Positions 1 to 14,654 are shown, counted from the stretch's first letter. The stretch is DNA of 64,000 nt from Phytophthora colocasiae (GCA_018806915.1 JAGKQI010000098.1:2294001-2358000); one strand, 5' to 3'. Made by a program: numbers and translations. Notes: generated from the sequence alone by a model not told the origin.

Positions 1-3000
1 GCGCAAGACCCCAGTTATGCCACTTTAGCTTTCGCGGGACAATGCACCGGAAGATAGAGAAATGCGACAGCAAGTTAACATCAAGGTCGAATTGTCAGAT
101 CTTCACGCGGCGGACGAAGAGGAGGCCAGCAAGCCAGGTTACGCCATACTCACGTAGAGCCTCGCGATGAGCATCCGCATCGGAAGCGAGGGCGCCATCC
201 GCTACCAGGAGGAAGCAATGTCCAGAGGATATGGGTGATACCCAGCGCAGATGTAAATACCAACTGGTAAGTTCATTCCGGGGTACCTCGTGATGTAGTT
301 ATTTGACTAAATTAACTCTTTTATTTCCTCATCTATATCTGTTACGCATGTCGTTAGTTGAATCAAGGCAATCGTATGTCTGGTTTTGTTTAAGTAACTA
401 TCGTAGGTGATAGCGACCGCTCGAACCATACAAAAAAATTGCGACAGGTGCTTTAGCTAAAAAAATCACTTGATGCATTGCTGTGCACACTAAAGTTACC
501 GGACGTATACTATTCCATTCCACTGGACCTGTACTGAGCGCAAGGGTGAGCTACTGTATAATAGTAGTCAAATACGTGAGGTTCTGGTGTAGTGGTAAAG
601 CCGTTGAGTTCATTCCAGTTCCTTTAGTGTCTGACCTCTTCGGAATAAAAAGAATGCGTCGACTTCCTTGAACATGTCTGCTGCTACTCCACTACAGCAG
701 AAGCTTCTTCCTCTCAACCTGTTCAAAGAACAACAACCACTTTTTTTTCCTATCGTCTGGTTCGATAATCCATTCCACAGCCTCCGTACTGCATCTGACT
801 GTGACGATTCCAATACCCGCCTCCTTCTAATTAGCAATTCTTTTTTGGACCTTGTCCTCCTTCGTATTGAAATTTCGGAGTTCCTGACAAAACACGAGCG
901 CAAGACCCCAGTTATGCCACTTTAGCTTTCGCGGGACAATGCACCGGAAGATAGAGAAATGCGACAGCAAGTTAACATCAAGGTCGAATTGTCAGATCTT
1001 CACGCGGCGGACGAAGAGGAGGCCAGCAAGCCAGGTTACGCCATACTCACGTAGAGCCTCGCGATGAGCATCCGCATCGGAAGCGAGGGCGCCATCCGCT
1101 GCCAGGAGGAAGCAATGTCCAGAGGATATGGGTGATACCCAGCGCAGATGTAAATACCAACTGGTAAGTTCATTCCGGGGTACCTCGTGATGTAGTTATT
1201 TGACTAAATTAACTCTTTTATTTCCTCATCTATATCTGTTACGCATGTCGTTAGTTGAATCAAGGCAATCGTATGTCTGGTTTTGTTTAAGTAACTATCG
1301 TAGGTGATAGCGACCGCTCGAACCATACAAAAAAATTGCGACAGGTGCTTTAGCTAAAAAAAATCACTTGATGCATTGCTGTGCACACTAAAGTTACCGG
1401 ACGTATACTATTCCATTCCACTGGACCTGTACTGAGCGCAAGGGTGAGCTACTGTATAATAGTAGTCAAATACGTGAGGTTCTGAACCAATTGTGAGTGG
1501 TAAAGCCGTTGAGTTCATTCCAGTTCCTTTAGTGTCTGACCTCTTCGGAATAAAAAGAATGCGTCGACTTCCTTGAACATGTCTGCTGCTACTCCACTAC
1601 AGCAGAAGCTTCTTCCTCTCAACCTGTTCAAAGAACAACAACCACTTTTTTCCTATCGTCTGGTTCGATAATCCATTCCACAGCCTCCGTACTGCATCTG
1701 ACTGTGACGATTCCAATACCCGCCTCCTTCTAATTAGCAATTCTTTTTTGGACCTTGTCCTCCTTCGTATTGAAATTTCGGAGTTCCTGACAAAACACGA
1801 GCGCAAGACCCCAGTTATGCCACTTTAGCTTTCGCGGGACAATGCACCGGAAGATAGAGAAATGCGACAGCAAGTTAACATCAAGGTCGAATTGTCAGAT
1901 CTTCACGCGGCGGACGAAGAGGAGGCCAGCAAGCCAGGTTACGCCATACTCACGTAGAGCCTCGCGATGAGCATCCGCATCGGAAGCGAGGGCGCCATCC
2001 GCTGCCAGGAGGAAGCAATGTCCAGAGGATATGGGTGATACCCAGCGCAGATGTAAATACCAACTGGTAAGTTCATTCCGGGGTACCTCGTGATGTAGTT
2101 ATTTGACTAAATTAACTCTTTTATTTCCTCATCTATATCTGTTACGCATGTCGTTAGTTGAATCAAGGCAATCGTATGTCTGGTTTTGTTTAAGTAACTA
2201 TCGTAGGTGATAGCGACCGCTCGAACCATACAAAAAACTGCGACAGGTGCTTTAGCTAAAAATCACTTGATGCATTGCTGTGCACACTAAAGTTACCGGA
2301 CGTATACTATTCCATTCCACTGGACCTGTACTGAGCGCAAGGGTGAGCTACTGTATAATAGTAGTCAAATACGTGAGGTTCTGGTGTAGTGGTAAAGCCG
2401 TTGAGTTCATTCCAGTTCCTTTAGTGTCTGACCTCTTCGGAATAAAAAGAATGCGTCGACTTCCTGAACATGTCTGCTGCTACTCCACTACAGCAGAAGC
2501 TTCTTCCTCTCAACCTGTTCAAAGAACAACAACCACTTTTTTCCTATCGTCTGGTTCGATAATCCATTCCACAGCCTCCGTACTGCATCTGACTGTGACG
2601 ATTCCAATACCCGCCTCCTTCTAATTAGCAATTCTTTTTTGGACCTTGTCCTCCTTCGTATTGAAATTTCGGAGTTCCTGACAAAACACGAGCGCAAGAC
2701 CCCAGTTATGCCACTTTAGCTTTCGCGGGACAATGCACCGGAAGATAGAGAAATGCGACAGCAAGTTAACATCAAGGTCGAATTGTCAGATCTTCACGCG
2801 GCGGACGAAGAGGAGGCCAGCAAGCCAGGTTACGCCATACTCACGTAGAGCCTCGCGATGAGCATCCGCATCGGAAGCGAGGGCGCCATCCGCTGCCAGG
2901 AGGAAGCAATGTCCAGAGGATATGGGTGATACCCAGCGCAGATGTAAATACCAACTGGTAAGTTCATTCCGGGGTACCTCGTGATGTAGTTATTTGAATA

Positions 3001-6000
3001 AATTAACTCTTTTATTTCCTCATCTATATCTGTTACGCATGTCGTTAGTTGAATCAAGGCAATCGTATGTCTGGTTTTGTTTAAGTAACTATCGTAGGTG
3101 ATAGCGACCGCTCGAACCATACAAAAAAACTGCGACAGGTGCTTTAGCTAAAAAAATCACTTGATGCATTGCTGTGCACACTAAAGTTACCGGACGTATA
3201 CTATTCCATTCCACTGGACCTGTACTGAGCGCAAGGGTGAGCTACTGTATAATAGTAGTCAAATACGTGAGGTTCTGGTGTAGTGGTAAAGCCGTTGAGT
3301 TCATTCCAGTTCCTTTAGTGTCTGACCTCTTCGGAATAAAAAGAATGCGTCGACTTCCTTGAACATGTCTGCTGCTACTCCACTACAGCAGAAGCTTCTT
3401 CCTCTCAACCTGTTCAAAGAACAACAACCACTTTTTTCCTATCGTCTGGTTCGATAATCCATTCCACAGCCTCCGTACTGCATCTGACTGTGACGATTCC
3501 AATACCCGCCTCCTTCTAATTAGCAATTCTTTTTTGGACCTTGTCCTCCTTCGTATTGAAATTTCGGAGTTCCTGACAAAACACGAGCGCAAGACCCCAG
3601 TTATGCCACTTTAGCTTTCGCGGGACAATGCACCGGAAGATAGAGAAATGCGACAGCAAGTTAACATCAAGGTCGAATTGTCAGATCTTCACGCGGCGGA
3701 CGAAGAGGAGGCCAGCAAGCCAGGTTACGCCATACTCACGTAGAGCCTCGCGATGAGCATCCGCATCGGAAGCGAGGGCGCCATCCGCTGCCAGGAGGAA
3801 GCAATGTCCAGAGGATATGGGTGATACCCAGCGCAGATGTAAATACCAACTGGTAAGTTCATTCCGGGGTACCTCGTGATGTAGTTATTTGACTAAATTA
3901 ACTCTTTTATTTCCTCATCTATATCTGTTACGCATGTCGTTAGTTGAATCAAGGCAATCGTATGTCTGGTTTTGTTTAAGTAACTATCGTAGGTGATAGC
4001 GACCGCTCGAACCATACAAAAAAAACTGCGACAGGTGCTTTAGCTAAAAAATCACTTGATGTATTGCTGTGCACACTAAAGTTACCGGACGTATACTATT
4101 CCATTCCACTGGACCTGTACTGAGCGCAAGGGTGAGCTACTGTATAATAGTAGTCAAATACGTGAGGTTCTGGTGTAGTGGTAAAGCCGTTGAGTTCATT
4201 CCAGTTCCTTTAGTGTCTGACCTCTTCGGAATAAAAAGAATGCGTCGACTTCCTTGAACATGTCTGCTGCTACTCCACTACAGCAGAAGCTTCTTCCTCT
4301 CAACCTGTTCAAAGAACAACAACCACTTTTTTTCCTATCGTCTGGTTCGATAATCCATTCCACAGCCTCCGTACTGCATCTGACTGTGACGATTCCAATA
4401 CCCGCCTCCTTCTAATTAGCAATTCTTTTTTGGACCTTGTCCTCCTTCGTATTGAAATTTCGGAGTTCCTGACAAAACACGAGCGCAAGACCCCAGTTAT
4501 GCCACTTTAGCTTTCGCGGGACAATGCACCGGAAGATAGAGAAATGCGACAGCAAGTTAACATCAAGGTCGAATTGTCAGATCTTCACGCGGCGGACGAA
4601 GAGGAGGCCAGCAAGCCAGGTTACGCCATACTCACGTAGAGCCTCGCGATGAGCATCCGCATCGGAAGCGAGGGCGCCATCCGCTGCCAGGAGGAAGCAA
4701 TGTCCAGAGGATATGGGTGATACCCAGCGCAGATGTAAATACCAACTGGTAAGTTCATTCCGGGGTACCTCGTGATGTAGTTATTTGACTAAATTAACTC
4801 TTTTATTTCCTCATCTATATCTGTTACGCATGTCGTTAGTTGAATCAAGGCAATCGTATGTCTGGTTTTGTTTAAGTAACTATCGTAGGTGATAGCGACC
4901 GCTCGAACCATACAAAAATTGCGACAGGTGCTTTAGCTAAAAAATCACTTGATGCATTGCTGTGCACACTAAAGTTACCGGACGTATACTATTCCATTCC
5001 ACTGGACCTGTACTGAGCGCAAGGGTGAGCTACTGTATAATAGTAGTCAAATACGTGAGGTTCTGGTGTAGTGGTAAAAACCGTTGAGTTCATTCCAGTT
5101 CCTTTAGTGTCTGACCTCTTCGTAATAAAAAGAATGCGTCGACTTACTTGGACATGTCTGCTGCTACTCCACTACAGCAGAAGCTTCTTCCTCTCAACCT
5201 GTTCAAAGAACAACAACCACTTTTTTTCCTATCGTCTGGTTCGATAATCAATTACACAGCCTCCGTACTGCATCTGACTGTGACGATTCCAATACCCGCC
5301 TCCTTCTAATTAGCAATTCTTTTTGGACCTTGTCCTCCTTCGTATTGAAATTTCGGAGTTCCTGACAAAACACGAGCGCAAGACCCCAGTTATGCCACTT
5401 TAGCTTTCGCGGGACAATGCACCGGAAGATAGAGAAATGCGACAGCAAGTTAACATCAAGGTCGAATTGTCAGATCTTCACGCGGCGGACGAAGAGGAGG
5501 CCAGCAAGCCAGGTTACGCCATACTCACGTAGAGCCTCGCGATGAGCATCCGCATCGGAAGCGAGGGCGCCATCCGCTGCCAGGAGGAAGCAATGTCCAG
5601 AGGATATGGGTGATACCCAGCGCAGATGTAAATACCAACTGGTAAGTTCATTCCGGGGTACCTCGTGATGTAGTTATTTGACTAAATTAACTCTTTTATT
5701 TCCTCATCTATATCTGTTACGCATGTCGTTAGTTGAATCAAGGCAATCGTATGTCTGGTTTTGTTTAAGTAACTATCGTAGGTGATAGCGACCGCTCGAA
5801 CCATACAAAAAAAACTGCGACAGGTGCTTTAGCTAAAAAATCACTTGATGCATTGCTGTGCACACTAAAGTTACCGGACGTATACTATTCCATTCCACTG
5901 GACCTGTACTGAGCGCAAGGGTGAGCTACTGTATAATAGTAGTCAAATACGTGAGGTTCTGGTGTAGTGGTAAAGCCGTTGAGTTCATTCCAGTTCCTTT

Positions 6001-9000
6001 AGTGTCTGACCTCTTCGGAATAAAAAGAATGCGTCGACTTCCTTGAACATGTCTGCTGCTACTCCATTACAGCAGAAGCTTCTTCCTCTCAACCTGTTCA
6101 AGAACAACAACCACTTTTTTCCTATCGTCTGGTTCGATAATCCATTCCACAGCCTCCGTACTGCATCTGACTGTGACGATTCCAATACCCGCCTCCTTCC
6201 AATTAGCAATTCTTTTTTGGACCTTGTCCTCCTCCGTATTGAAATTTCGGAGTTCCTGACAAAACACGAGCGCAAGACCCCAGTTATGCCACTTTAGCTT
6301 TCGCGGGACAATGCACCGGAAGATAGAAATGCGACAGCAAGTTAACATCAAGGTCGAATTGTCAGATCTTCACGCGGCGGACGAAGAGGAGGCCAGCAAG
6401 CCAGGTTACGCCATACTCACGTAGAGCCTCGCGATGAGCATCCGCATCGGAAGCGAGGGCGCCATCCGCTGCCAGGAGGAAGCAATGTCCAGAGGATATG
6501 GGTGATACCCAGCGCAGATGTAAATACCAACTGGTAAGTTCATTCCGGGGTACCTCGTGATGTAGTTATTTGACTAAATTAACTCTTTTATTTCCTCATC
6601 TATATCTGTTACGCATGTCGTTAGTTGAATCAAGGCAATCGTATGTCTGGTTTTGTTTAAGTAACTATCGTAGGTGATAGCGACCGCTCGAACCATACAA
6701 AAAATTGCGACAGGTGCTTTAGCTAAAAAAATCACTTGATGCATTGCTGTGCACACTAAAGTTACCGGACGTATACTATTCCATTCCACTGGACCTGTAC
6801 TGAGCGCAAGGGTGAGCTACTGTATAATAGTAGTCAAATACGTGAGGTTCTGGTGTAGTGGTAAAGCCGTTGAGTTCATTCCAGTTCCTTTAGTGTCTGA
6901 CCTCTTCGGAATAAAAAGAATGCGTCGACTTCCTTGGACATGTCTGCTGCTACTCCACTACAGCAGAAGCTTCTTCCTCTCAACCTGTTCAAAGAACAAC
7001 AACCACTTTTTTTCCTATCGTCTGGTTCGATAATCCATTCCACAGCCTCCGTACTGCATCTGACTGTGACGATTCCAATACCCGCCTCCTTCTAATTAGC
7101 AATTCTTTTTTGGACCTTGTCCTCCTTCGTATTGAAATTTCGGAGTTCCTGACAAAACACGAGCGCAAGACCCCAGTTATGCCACTTTAGCTTTCGCGGG
7201 ACAATGCACCGGAAGATAGAGAAATGCGACAGCAAGTTAACATCAAGGTCGAATTGTCAGATCTTCACGCGGCGGACGAAGAGGAGGCCAGCAAGCCAGG
7301 TTACGCCATACTCACGTAGAGCCTCGCGATGAGCATCCGCATCGGAAGCGAGGCGCCATCCGCTGCCAGGAGGAAGCAATGTCCAGAGGATATGGGTGAT
7401 ACCCAGCGCAGATGTAAATACCAACTGGTAAGTTCATTCCGGGTACCTCGTGATGTAGTTATTTGACTAAATTAACTCTTTTATTTCCTCATCTATATCT
7501 GTTACGCATGTCGTTAGTTGAATCAAGGCAATCGTATGTCTGGTTTTGTTTAAGTAACTATCGTAGGTGATAGCGACCGCTCGAACCATACAAAAAAACT
7601 GCGACAGGTGCTTTAGCTAAAAAAATCACTTGATGCATTGCTGTGCACACTAAAGTTACCGGACGTATACTATTCCATTCCACTGGACCTGTACTGAGCG
7701 CAAGGGTGAGCTACTGTATAATAGTAGTCAAATACGTGAGGTTCTGGTGTAGTGGTAAAGCCGTTGAGTTCATTCCAGTTCCTTTAGTGTCTGACCTCTT
7801 CGGAATAAAAAGAATGCGTCGACTTCCTTGAACATGTCTGCTGCTACTCCACTACAGCAGAAGCTTCTTCCTCTCAACCTGTTCAAAGAACAACAACCAC
7901 TTTTTTTCCTATCGTCTGGTTCGATAATCCATTCCACAGCCTCCGTACTGCATCTGACTGTGACGATTCCAATACCCGCCTCCTTCCAATTAGCAATTCT
8001 TTTTTGGACCTTGTCCTCCTTCGTATTGAAATTTCGGAGTTCCTGACAAAACACGAGCGCAAGACCCCAGTTATGCCACTTTAGCTTTCGCGGGACAATG
8101 CACCGGAAGATAGAAATGCGACAGCAAGTTAACATCAAGGTCGAATTGTCAGATCTTCACGCGGCGGACGAAGAGGAGGCCAGCAAGCCAGGTTACGCCA
8201 TACTCACGTAGAGCCTCGCGATGAGCATCCGCATCGGAAGCGAGGGCGCCATCCGCTGCCAGGAGGAAGCAATGTCCAGAGGATATGGGTGATACCCAGC
8301 GCAGATGTAAATACCAACTGGTAAGTTCATTCCGGGGTACCTCGTGATGTAGTTATTTGACTAAATTAACTCTTTTATTTCCTCATCTATATCTGTTACG
8401 CATGTCGTTAGTTGAATCAAGGCAATCGTATGTCTGGTTTTGTTTAAGTAACTATCGTAGGTGATAGCGACCGCTCGAACCATACAAAAAAATTGCGACA
8501 GGTGCTTTAGCTAAAAAAATCACTTGATGCATTGCTGTGCACACTAAAGTTACCGGACGTATACTATTCCATTCCACTGGACCTGTACTGAGCGCAAGGG
8601 TGAGCTACTGTATAATAGTAGTCAAATACGTGAGGTTCTGGTGTAGTGGTAAAGCCGTTGAGTTCATTCCAGTTCCTTTAGTGTCTGACCTCTTCGGAAT
8701 AAAAAGAATGCGTCGACTTCCTTGAACACGTCTGCTGCTACTCCACTACAGCAGAAGCTTCTTCCTCTCAACCTGTTCAAAGAACAACAACCACTTTTTT
8801 CCTATCGTCTGGTTCGATAATCCATTCCACAGCCTCCGTACTGCATCTGACTGTGACGATTCCAATACCCGCCTCCTTCCAATTAGCAATTCTTTTTTGG
8901 ACCTTGTCCTCCTTCGTATTGAAATTTCGGAGTTCCTGACAAAACACGAGCGCAAGACCCCAGTTATGCCACTTTAGCTTTCGCGGGACAATGCACCGGA

Positions 9001-9432
9001 AGATAGAGAAATGCGACAGCAAGTTAACATCAAGGTCGAATTGTCAGATCTTCACGCGGCGGACGAAGAGGAGGCCAGCAAGCCAGGTTACGCCATACTC
9101 ACGTAGAGCCTCGCGATGAGCATCCGCATCGGAAGCGAGGGCGCCATCCGCTGCCAGGAGGAAGCAATGTCCAGAGGATATGGGTGATACCCAGCGCAGA
9201 TGTAAATACCAACTGGTAAGTTCATTCCGGGGTACCTCGTGATGTAGTTATTTGACTAAATTAACTCTTTTATTTCCTCATCTATATCTGTTACGCATGT
9301 CGTTAGTTGAATCAAGGCAATCGTATGTCTGGTTTTGTTTAAGTAACTATCGTAGGTGATAGCGACCGCTCGAACCATACAAAAAAATTGCGACAGGTGC
9401 TTTAGCTAAAAAAAATCACTTGATGCATTGCT

Positions 9433-12400
9433 GTGCACACTAACGTTACCGGACGTATACTATTCCATTCCACTGGACCTGTACTGAGCGCAAGGGTGAG
9501 CTACTGTATAATAGTAGTCAAATACGTGAGGTTCTGGTGTAGTGGTAAAGCCGTTGAGTTCATTCCAGTTCCTTTAGTGTCTGACCTCTTCGGAATAAAA
9601 AGAATGCGTCGACTTCCTTGGACATGTCTGCTGCTACTCCATTACAGCAGAAGCTTCTTCCTCTCAACCTGTTCAAAGAACAACAACCACTTTTTTTCCT
9701 ATCGTCTGGTTCGATAATCCATTCCACAGCCTCCGTACTGCATCTGACTGTGACGATTCCAATACCCGCCTCCTTCTAATTAGCAATTCTTTTTTGGACC
9801 TTGTCCTCCTTCGTATTGAAATTTCGGAGTTCCTGACAAAACACGAGCGCAAGACCCCAGTTATGCCACTTTAGCTTTCGCGGGACAATGCATCGGAAGA
9901 TAGAGAAATGCGACAGCAAGTTAACATCAAGGTCGAATTGTCAGATCTTCACGCGGCGGACGAAGAGGAGGCCAGCAAGCCAGGTTACGCCATACTCACG
10001 TAGAGCCTCGCGATGAGCATCCGCATCGGAAGCGAGGGCGCCATCCGCTGCCAGGAGGAAGCAATGTCCAGAGGATATGGGTGATACCCAGCGCAGATGT
10101 AAATACCAACTGGTAAGTTCATTCCGGGGTACCTCGTGATGTAGTTATTTGACTAAATTAACTTTTATTTCCTCATCTATATCTGTTACGCATGTCGTTA
10201 GTTGAATCAAGGCAATCGTATGTCTGGTTTTGTTTAAGTAACTATCGTAGGTGATAGCGACCGCTCGAACCATACAAAAAAACTGCGACAGGTGCTTTAG
10301 CTAAAAAAATCACTTGATGCATTGCTGTGCACACTAACGTTACCGGACGTAGACCTGTACTGAGCGCAAGGGTGAGCTACTGTATAATAGTAGTCAAATA
10401 CGTGAGGTTCTGGTGTAGTGGTAAAGCCGTTGAGTTCATTCCAGTTCCTTTAGTGTCTGACCTCTTCGGAATAAAAAGAATGCGTCGACTTCCTTGAACA
10501 CGTCTGCTGCTACTCCACTACAGCAGAAGCTTCTTCCTCTCAACCTGTTCAAAGAACAACAACCACTTTTTTCCTATCGTCTGGTTCGATAATGCATTCC
10601 ACAGCCTCCGTACTGCATCTGACTGTGACGATTCCAATACCCGCCTCCTTCCAATTAGCAATTCTTTTTTGGACCTTGTCCTCCTTCGTATTGAAATTTC
10701 GGAGTTCCTGACAAAACACGAGCGCAAGACCCCAGTTATGCCACTTTAGCTTTCGCGGGACAATGCACCGGAAGATAGAGAAATGCGACAGCAAGTTAAC
10801 ATCAAGGTCGAATTGTCAGATCTTCACGCGGCGGACGAAGAGGAGGCCAGCAAGCCAGGTTACGCCATACTCACGTAGAGCCTCGCGATGAGCATCCGCA
10901 TCGGAAGCGAGGGCGCCATCCGCTGCCAGGAGGAAGCAATGTCCAGAGGATATGGGTGATACCCAGCGCAGATGTAAATACCAACTGGTAAGTTCATTCC
11001 GGGGTACCTCGTGATGTAGTTATTTGAATAAATTAACTCTTTTATTTCCTCATCTATATCTGTTACGCATGTCGTTAGTTGAATCAAGGCAATTGTATAT
11101 CTGGTTTTGTTTAAGTAACTATCGTAGGTGATAGCGACCGCTCGAACCATACAAAAAAACTGCGACAGGTGCTTTAGCTAAAAAAATCACTTGATGCATT
11201 GCTGTGCACACTAACGTTACCGGACGTATACTATTCCATTCCACTGGACCTGTACTGAGCGCAAGGGTGAGCTACTGTATAATAGTAGTCAAATACGTGA
11301 GGTTCTGGTGTAGTGGTAAAGCCGTTGAGTTCATTCCAGTTCCTTTAGTGTCTGACCTCTTCGGAATAAAAAGAATGCGTCGACTTCCTTGGACATGTCT
11401 GCTGCTACTCCATTACAGCAGAAGCTTCTTCCTCTCAACCTGTTCAAAGAACAACAACCACTTTTTTTCCTATCGTCTGGTTCGATAATCCATTCCACAG
11501 CCTCCGTACTGCATCTGACTGTGACGATTCCAATACCCGCCTCCTTCTAATTAGCAATTCTTTTTTGGACCTTGTCCTCCTTCGTATTGAAATTTCGGAG
11601 TTCCTGACAAAACACGAGCGCAAGACCCCAGTTATGCCACTTTAGCTTTCGCGGACAATGCACTGGAAGATAGAGAAATGCGACAGCAAGTTAACATCAA
11701 GGTCGAATTGTCAGATCTTCACGCGGCGGACGAAGAGGAGGCCAGCAAGCCAGGTTACGCCATACTCACGTAGAGCCTCGCGATGAGCATCCGCATCGGA
11801 AGCGAGGGCGCCATCCGCTGCCAGGAGGAAGCAATGTCCAGAGGATATGGGTGATACCCAGCGCAGATGTAAATACCAACTGGTAAGTTCATTCCGGGGT
11901 ACCTCGTGATGTAGTTATTTGACTAAATTAACTCTTTTATTTCCTCATCTATATCTGTTACGCATGTCGTTAGTTGAATCAAGGCAATCGTATGTCTGGT
12001 TTTGTTTAAGTAACTATCGTAGGTGATAGCGACCGCTCGAACCATACAAAAAAACTGCGACAGGTGCTTTAGCTAAAAAAATCACTTGATGCATTGCTGT
12101 GCACACTAACGTTACCGGACGTAGACCTGTACTGAGCGCAAGGGTGAGCTACTGTATAATAGTAGTCAAATACGTGAGGTTCTGGTGTAGTGGTAAAGCC
12201 GTTGAGTTCATTCCAGTTCCTTTAGTGTCTGACCTCTTCGGAATAAAAAGAATGCGTCGACTTCCTTGAACACGTCTGCTGCTACTCCACTACAGCAGAA
12301 GCTTCTTCCTCTCAACCTGTTCAAAGAACAACAACCACTTTTTTCCTATCGTCTGGTTCGATAATGCATTCCACAGCCTCCGTACTGCATCTGACTGTGA

Positions 12401-12973
12401 CGATTCCAATACCCGCCTCCTTCCAATTAGCAATTCTTTTGGACCTTGTCCTCCTTCGTATTGAAATTTCGAGTTCCTGACAAAACACGAGCGCAAGACC
12501 CCAGTTATGCCACTTTAGCTTTCGCGGGACAATGCACCTGAAGATAGAGAAATGCGACAGCAAGTTAACATCAAGGTCGAATTGTCAGATCTTCACGCGG
12601 CGGACGAAGAGGAGGCCAGCAAGCCAGGTTACGCCATACTCACGTAGAGCCTCGCGATGAGCATCCGCATCGGAAGCGAGGGCGCCATCCGCTGCCAGGA
12701 GGAAGCAATGTCCAGAGGATATGGGTGATACCCAGCGCAGATGTAAATACCAACTGGTAAGTTCATTCCGGGGTACCTCGTGATGTAGTTATTTGAATAA
12801 ATTAACTCTTTTATTTCCTCATCTATATCTGTTACGCATGTCGTTAGTTGAATCAAGGCAATCGTATATCTGGTTTTGTTTAAGTAACTATCGTAGGTGA
12901 TAGCGACCGCTCGAACCATACAAAAAAACTGCGACAGGTGCTTTAGCTAAAAAAAATCACTTGATGCATTGCT
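9433..12973. repeat. Dimeric higher-order repeat inside the satellite
   Basis: Two successive ~1,771-bp blocks (9433-11203 and 11204-12973) each consist of the same pair of satellite variants. The first unit of each pair has CATTACAGCAG in place of CACTACAGCAG and a GGACATG variant. The second has an 18-bp deletion after GGACGTA, and GATAATGCATTCC in place of GATAATCCATTCC. The pair therefore duplicated as a dimer after the variants had arisen. Confidence 0.8.
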
Positions 12974-14650
12974 GTGCACACTAAAGTTACCGGACGTATA
13001 CTATTCCATTCCACTGGACCTGTACTGAGCGCAAGGGTGAGCTACTGTATAATAGTAGTCAAATACGTGAGGTTCTGGTGTAGTGGTAAAGCCGTTGAGT
13101 TCATTCCAGTTCCTTTAGTGTCTGACCTCTTCGGAATAAAAAGAATGCGTCGACTTCCTTGAACACGTCTGCTGCTACTCCACTACAGCAGAAGCTTCTT
13201 CCTCTCAACCTGTTCAAAGAACAACAACCACTTTTTTCCTATCGTCTGGTTCGATAATCCATTCCACAGCCTCCGTACTGCATCTGACTGTGACGATTCC
13301 AATACCCGCCTCCTTCCAATTAGCAATTCTTTTTTGGACCTTGTCCTCCTTCGTATTGAAATTTCGGAGTTCCTGACAAAACACGAGCGCAAGACCCCAG
13401 TTATGCCACTTTAGCTTTCGCGGGACAATGCACCGGAAGATAGAGAAATGCGACAGCAAGTTAACATCAAGGTCGAATTGTCAGATCTTCACGCGGCGGA
13501 CGAAGAGGAGGCCAGCAAGCCAGGTTACGCCATACTCACGTAGAGCCTCGCGATGAGCATCCGCATCGGAAGCGAGGGCGCCATCCGCTGCCAGGAGGAA
13601 GCAATGTCCAGAGGATATGGGTGATACCCAGCGCAGATGTAAATACCAACTGGTAAGTTCATTCCGGGGTACCTCGTGATGTAGTTATTTGACTAAATTA
13701 ACTCTTTTATTTCCTCATCTATATCTGTTACGCATGTCGTTAGTTGAATCAAGGCAATCGTATATCTGGTTTTGTTTAAGTAACTATCGTAGGTGATAGC
13801 GACCGCTCGAACCATACAAAAAAACTGCGACAGGTGCTTTAGCTAAAAAAATCACTTGATGCATTGCTGTGCACACTAAAGTTACCGGACGTATACTATT
13901 CCATTCCACTGGACCTGTACTGAGCGCAAGGGTGAGCTACTGTATAATAGTAGTCAAATACGTGAGGTTCTGGTGTAGTGGTAAAGCCGTTGAGTTCATT
14001 CCAGTTCCTTTAGTGTCTGACCTCTTCGGAATAAAAGAATGCGTCGACTTCCTTGAACATGTGCTGCTACTCCACTACAGCAGAAGCTTCTTCCTCTCAA
14101 CCTGTTCAAAGAACAACAACCACTTTTTCCTATCGTCTGGTTCGATAATCCATTCCACAGCCTCCGTACTGCATCTGACTGTGACGATTCCAATACCCGC
14201 CTCCTTCCAATTAGCTTAATTCTTTTGGACCTTGTCCTCCTTCGTATTGAAATTTCGGAGTTCCTGACAAAACACGAGCGCAAGACCCCAGTTATGCCAC
14301 TTTAGCTTTCGCGGGACAATGCACCGGAAGATAGAGAAATGCGACAGCAAGTTAACATCAAGGTCGAATTGTCAGATCTTCACGCGGCGGACGAAGAGGA
14401 GACCAGCAAGCCAGGTTACGCCATACTCACGTAGAGCCTCGCGATGAGCATCCGCATCGGAAGCGAGGGCGCCATCCGCTGCCAGGAGGAAGCAATGTCC
14501 AGAGGATATGGGTGATACCCAGCGCAGATGTAAATACCAACTGGTAAGTTCATTCCGGGGTACCTCGTGATGTAGTTATTTGAATAAATTAACTCTTTTA
14601 TTTCCTCATCTATATCTGTTACGCATGTCGTTAGTTGAATCAAGGCAATC

Positions 14651-14654
14651 GTAT
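14651..14654. repeat. Target-site duplication, left of element A
   Basis: GTAT directly precedes the left LTR and recurs at 24810-24813 directly after the right LTR. Joining the flanks at one GTAT copy rebuilds the uninterrupted satellite sequence AATCGTATGTCTGG, so this is a clean integration footprint. Confidence 0.93.

Larger units (their letters stand above)
1..14654. repeat. Satellite array, segment 1 (~894-bp unit, ~16 copies)
   Basis: Head-to-tail copies of a ~894-bp unit. The landmark TGCACACTAA recurs near 483, 1384, 2280, 3174, 4069, 4965, 5858, 6749, 7643, 8537, 9433, 10329, 11204, 12104, 12974 and 13869. Copies differ by scattered substitutions and by A/T homopolymer length; they look well over 95% identical by eye. 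One copy near 1483 has a small local replacement, and two copies (near 10350 and 12123) lack 18 bp. Short open frames recur in every copy (62 aa on plus, 69-127 aa on minus), but homopolymer indels change their frames from copy to copy, so I do not call them genes. The family is unknown to me. Confidence 0.97.

Noticed and set aside
483..671. A 62-residue open frame starting MHTKVTGRIL, repeated in nearly every satellite unit
   Set aside because: It is kept only because the units are near-identical DNA. It begins at GTG rather than ATG, has no recognisable domain, and the downstream sequence shifts frame among units.
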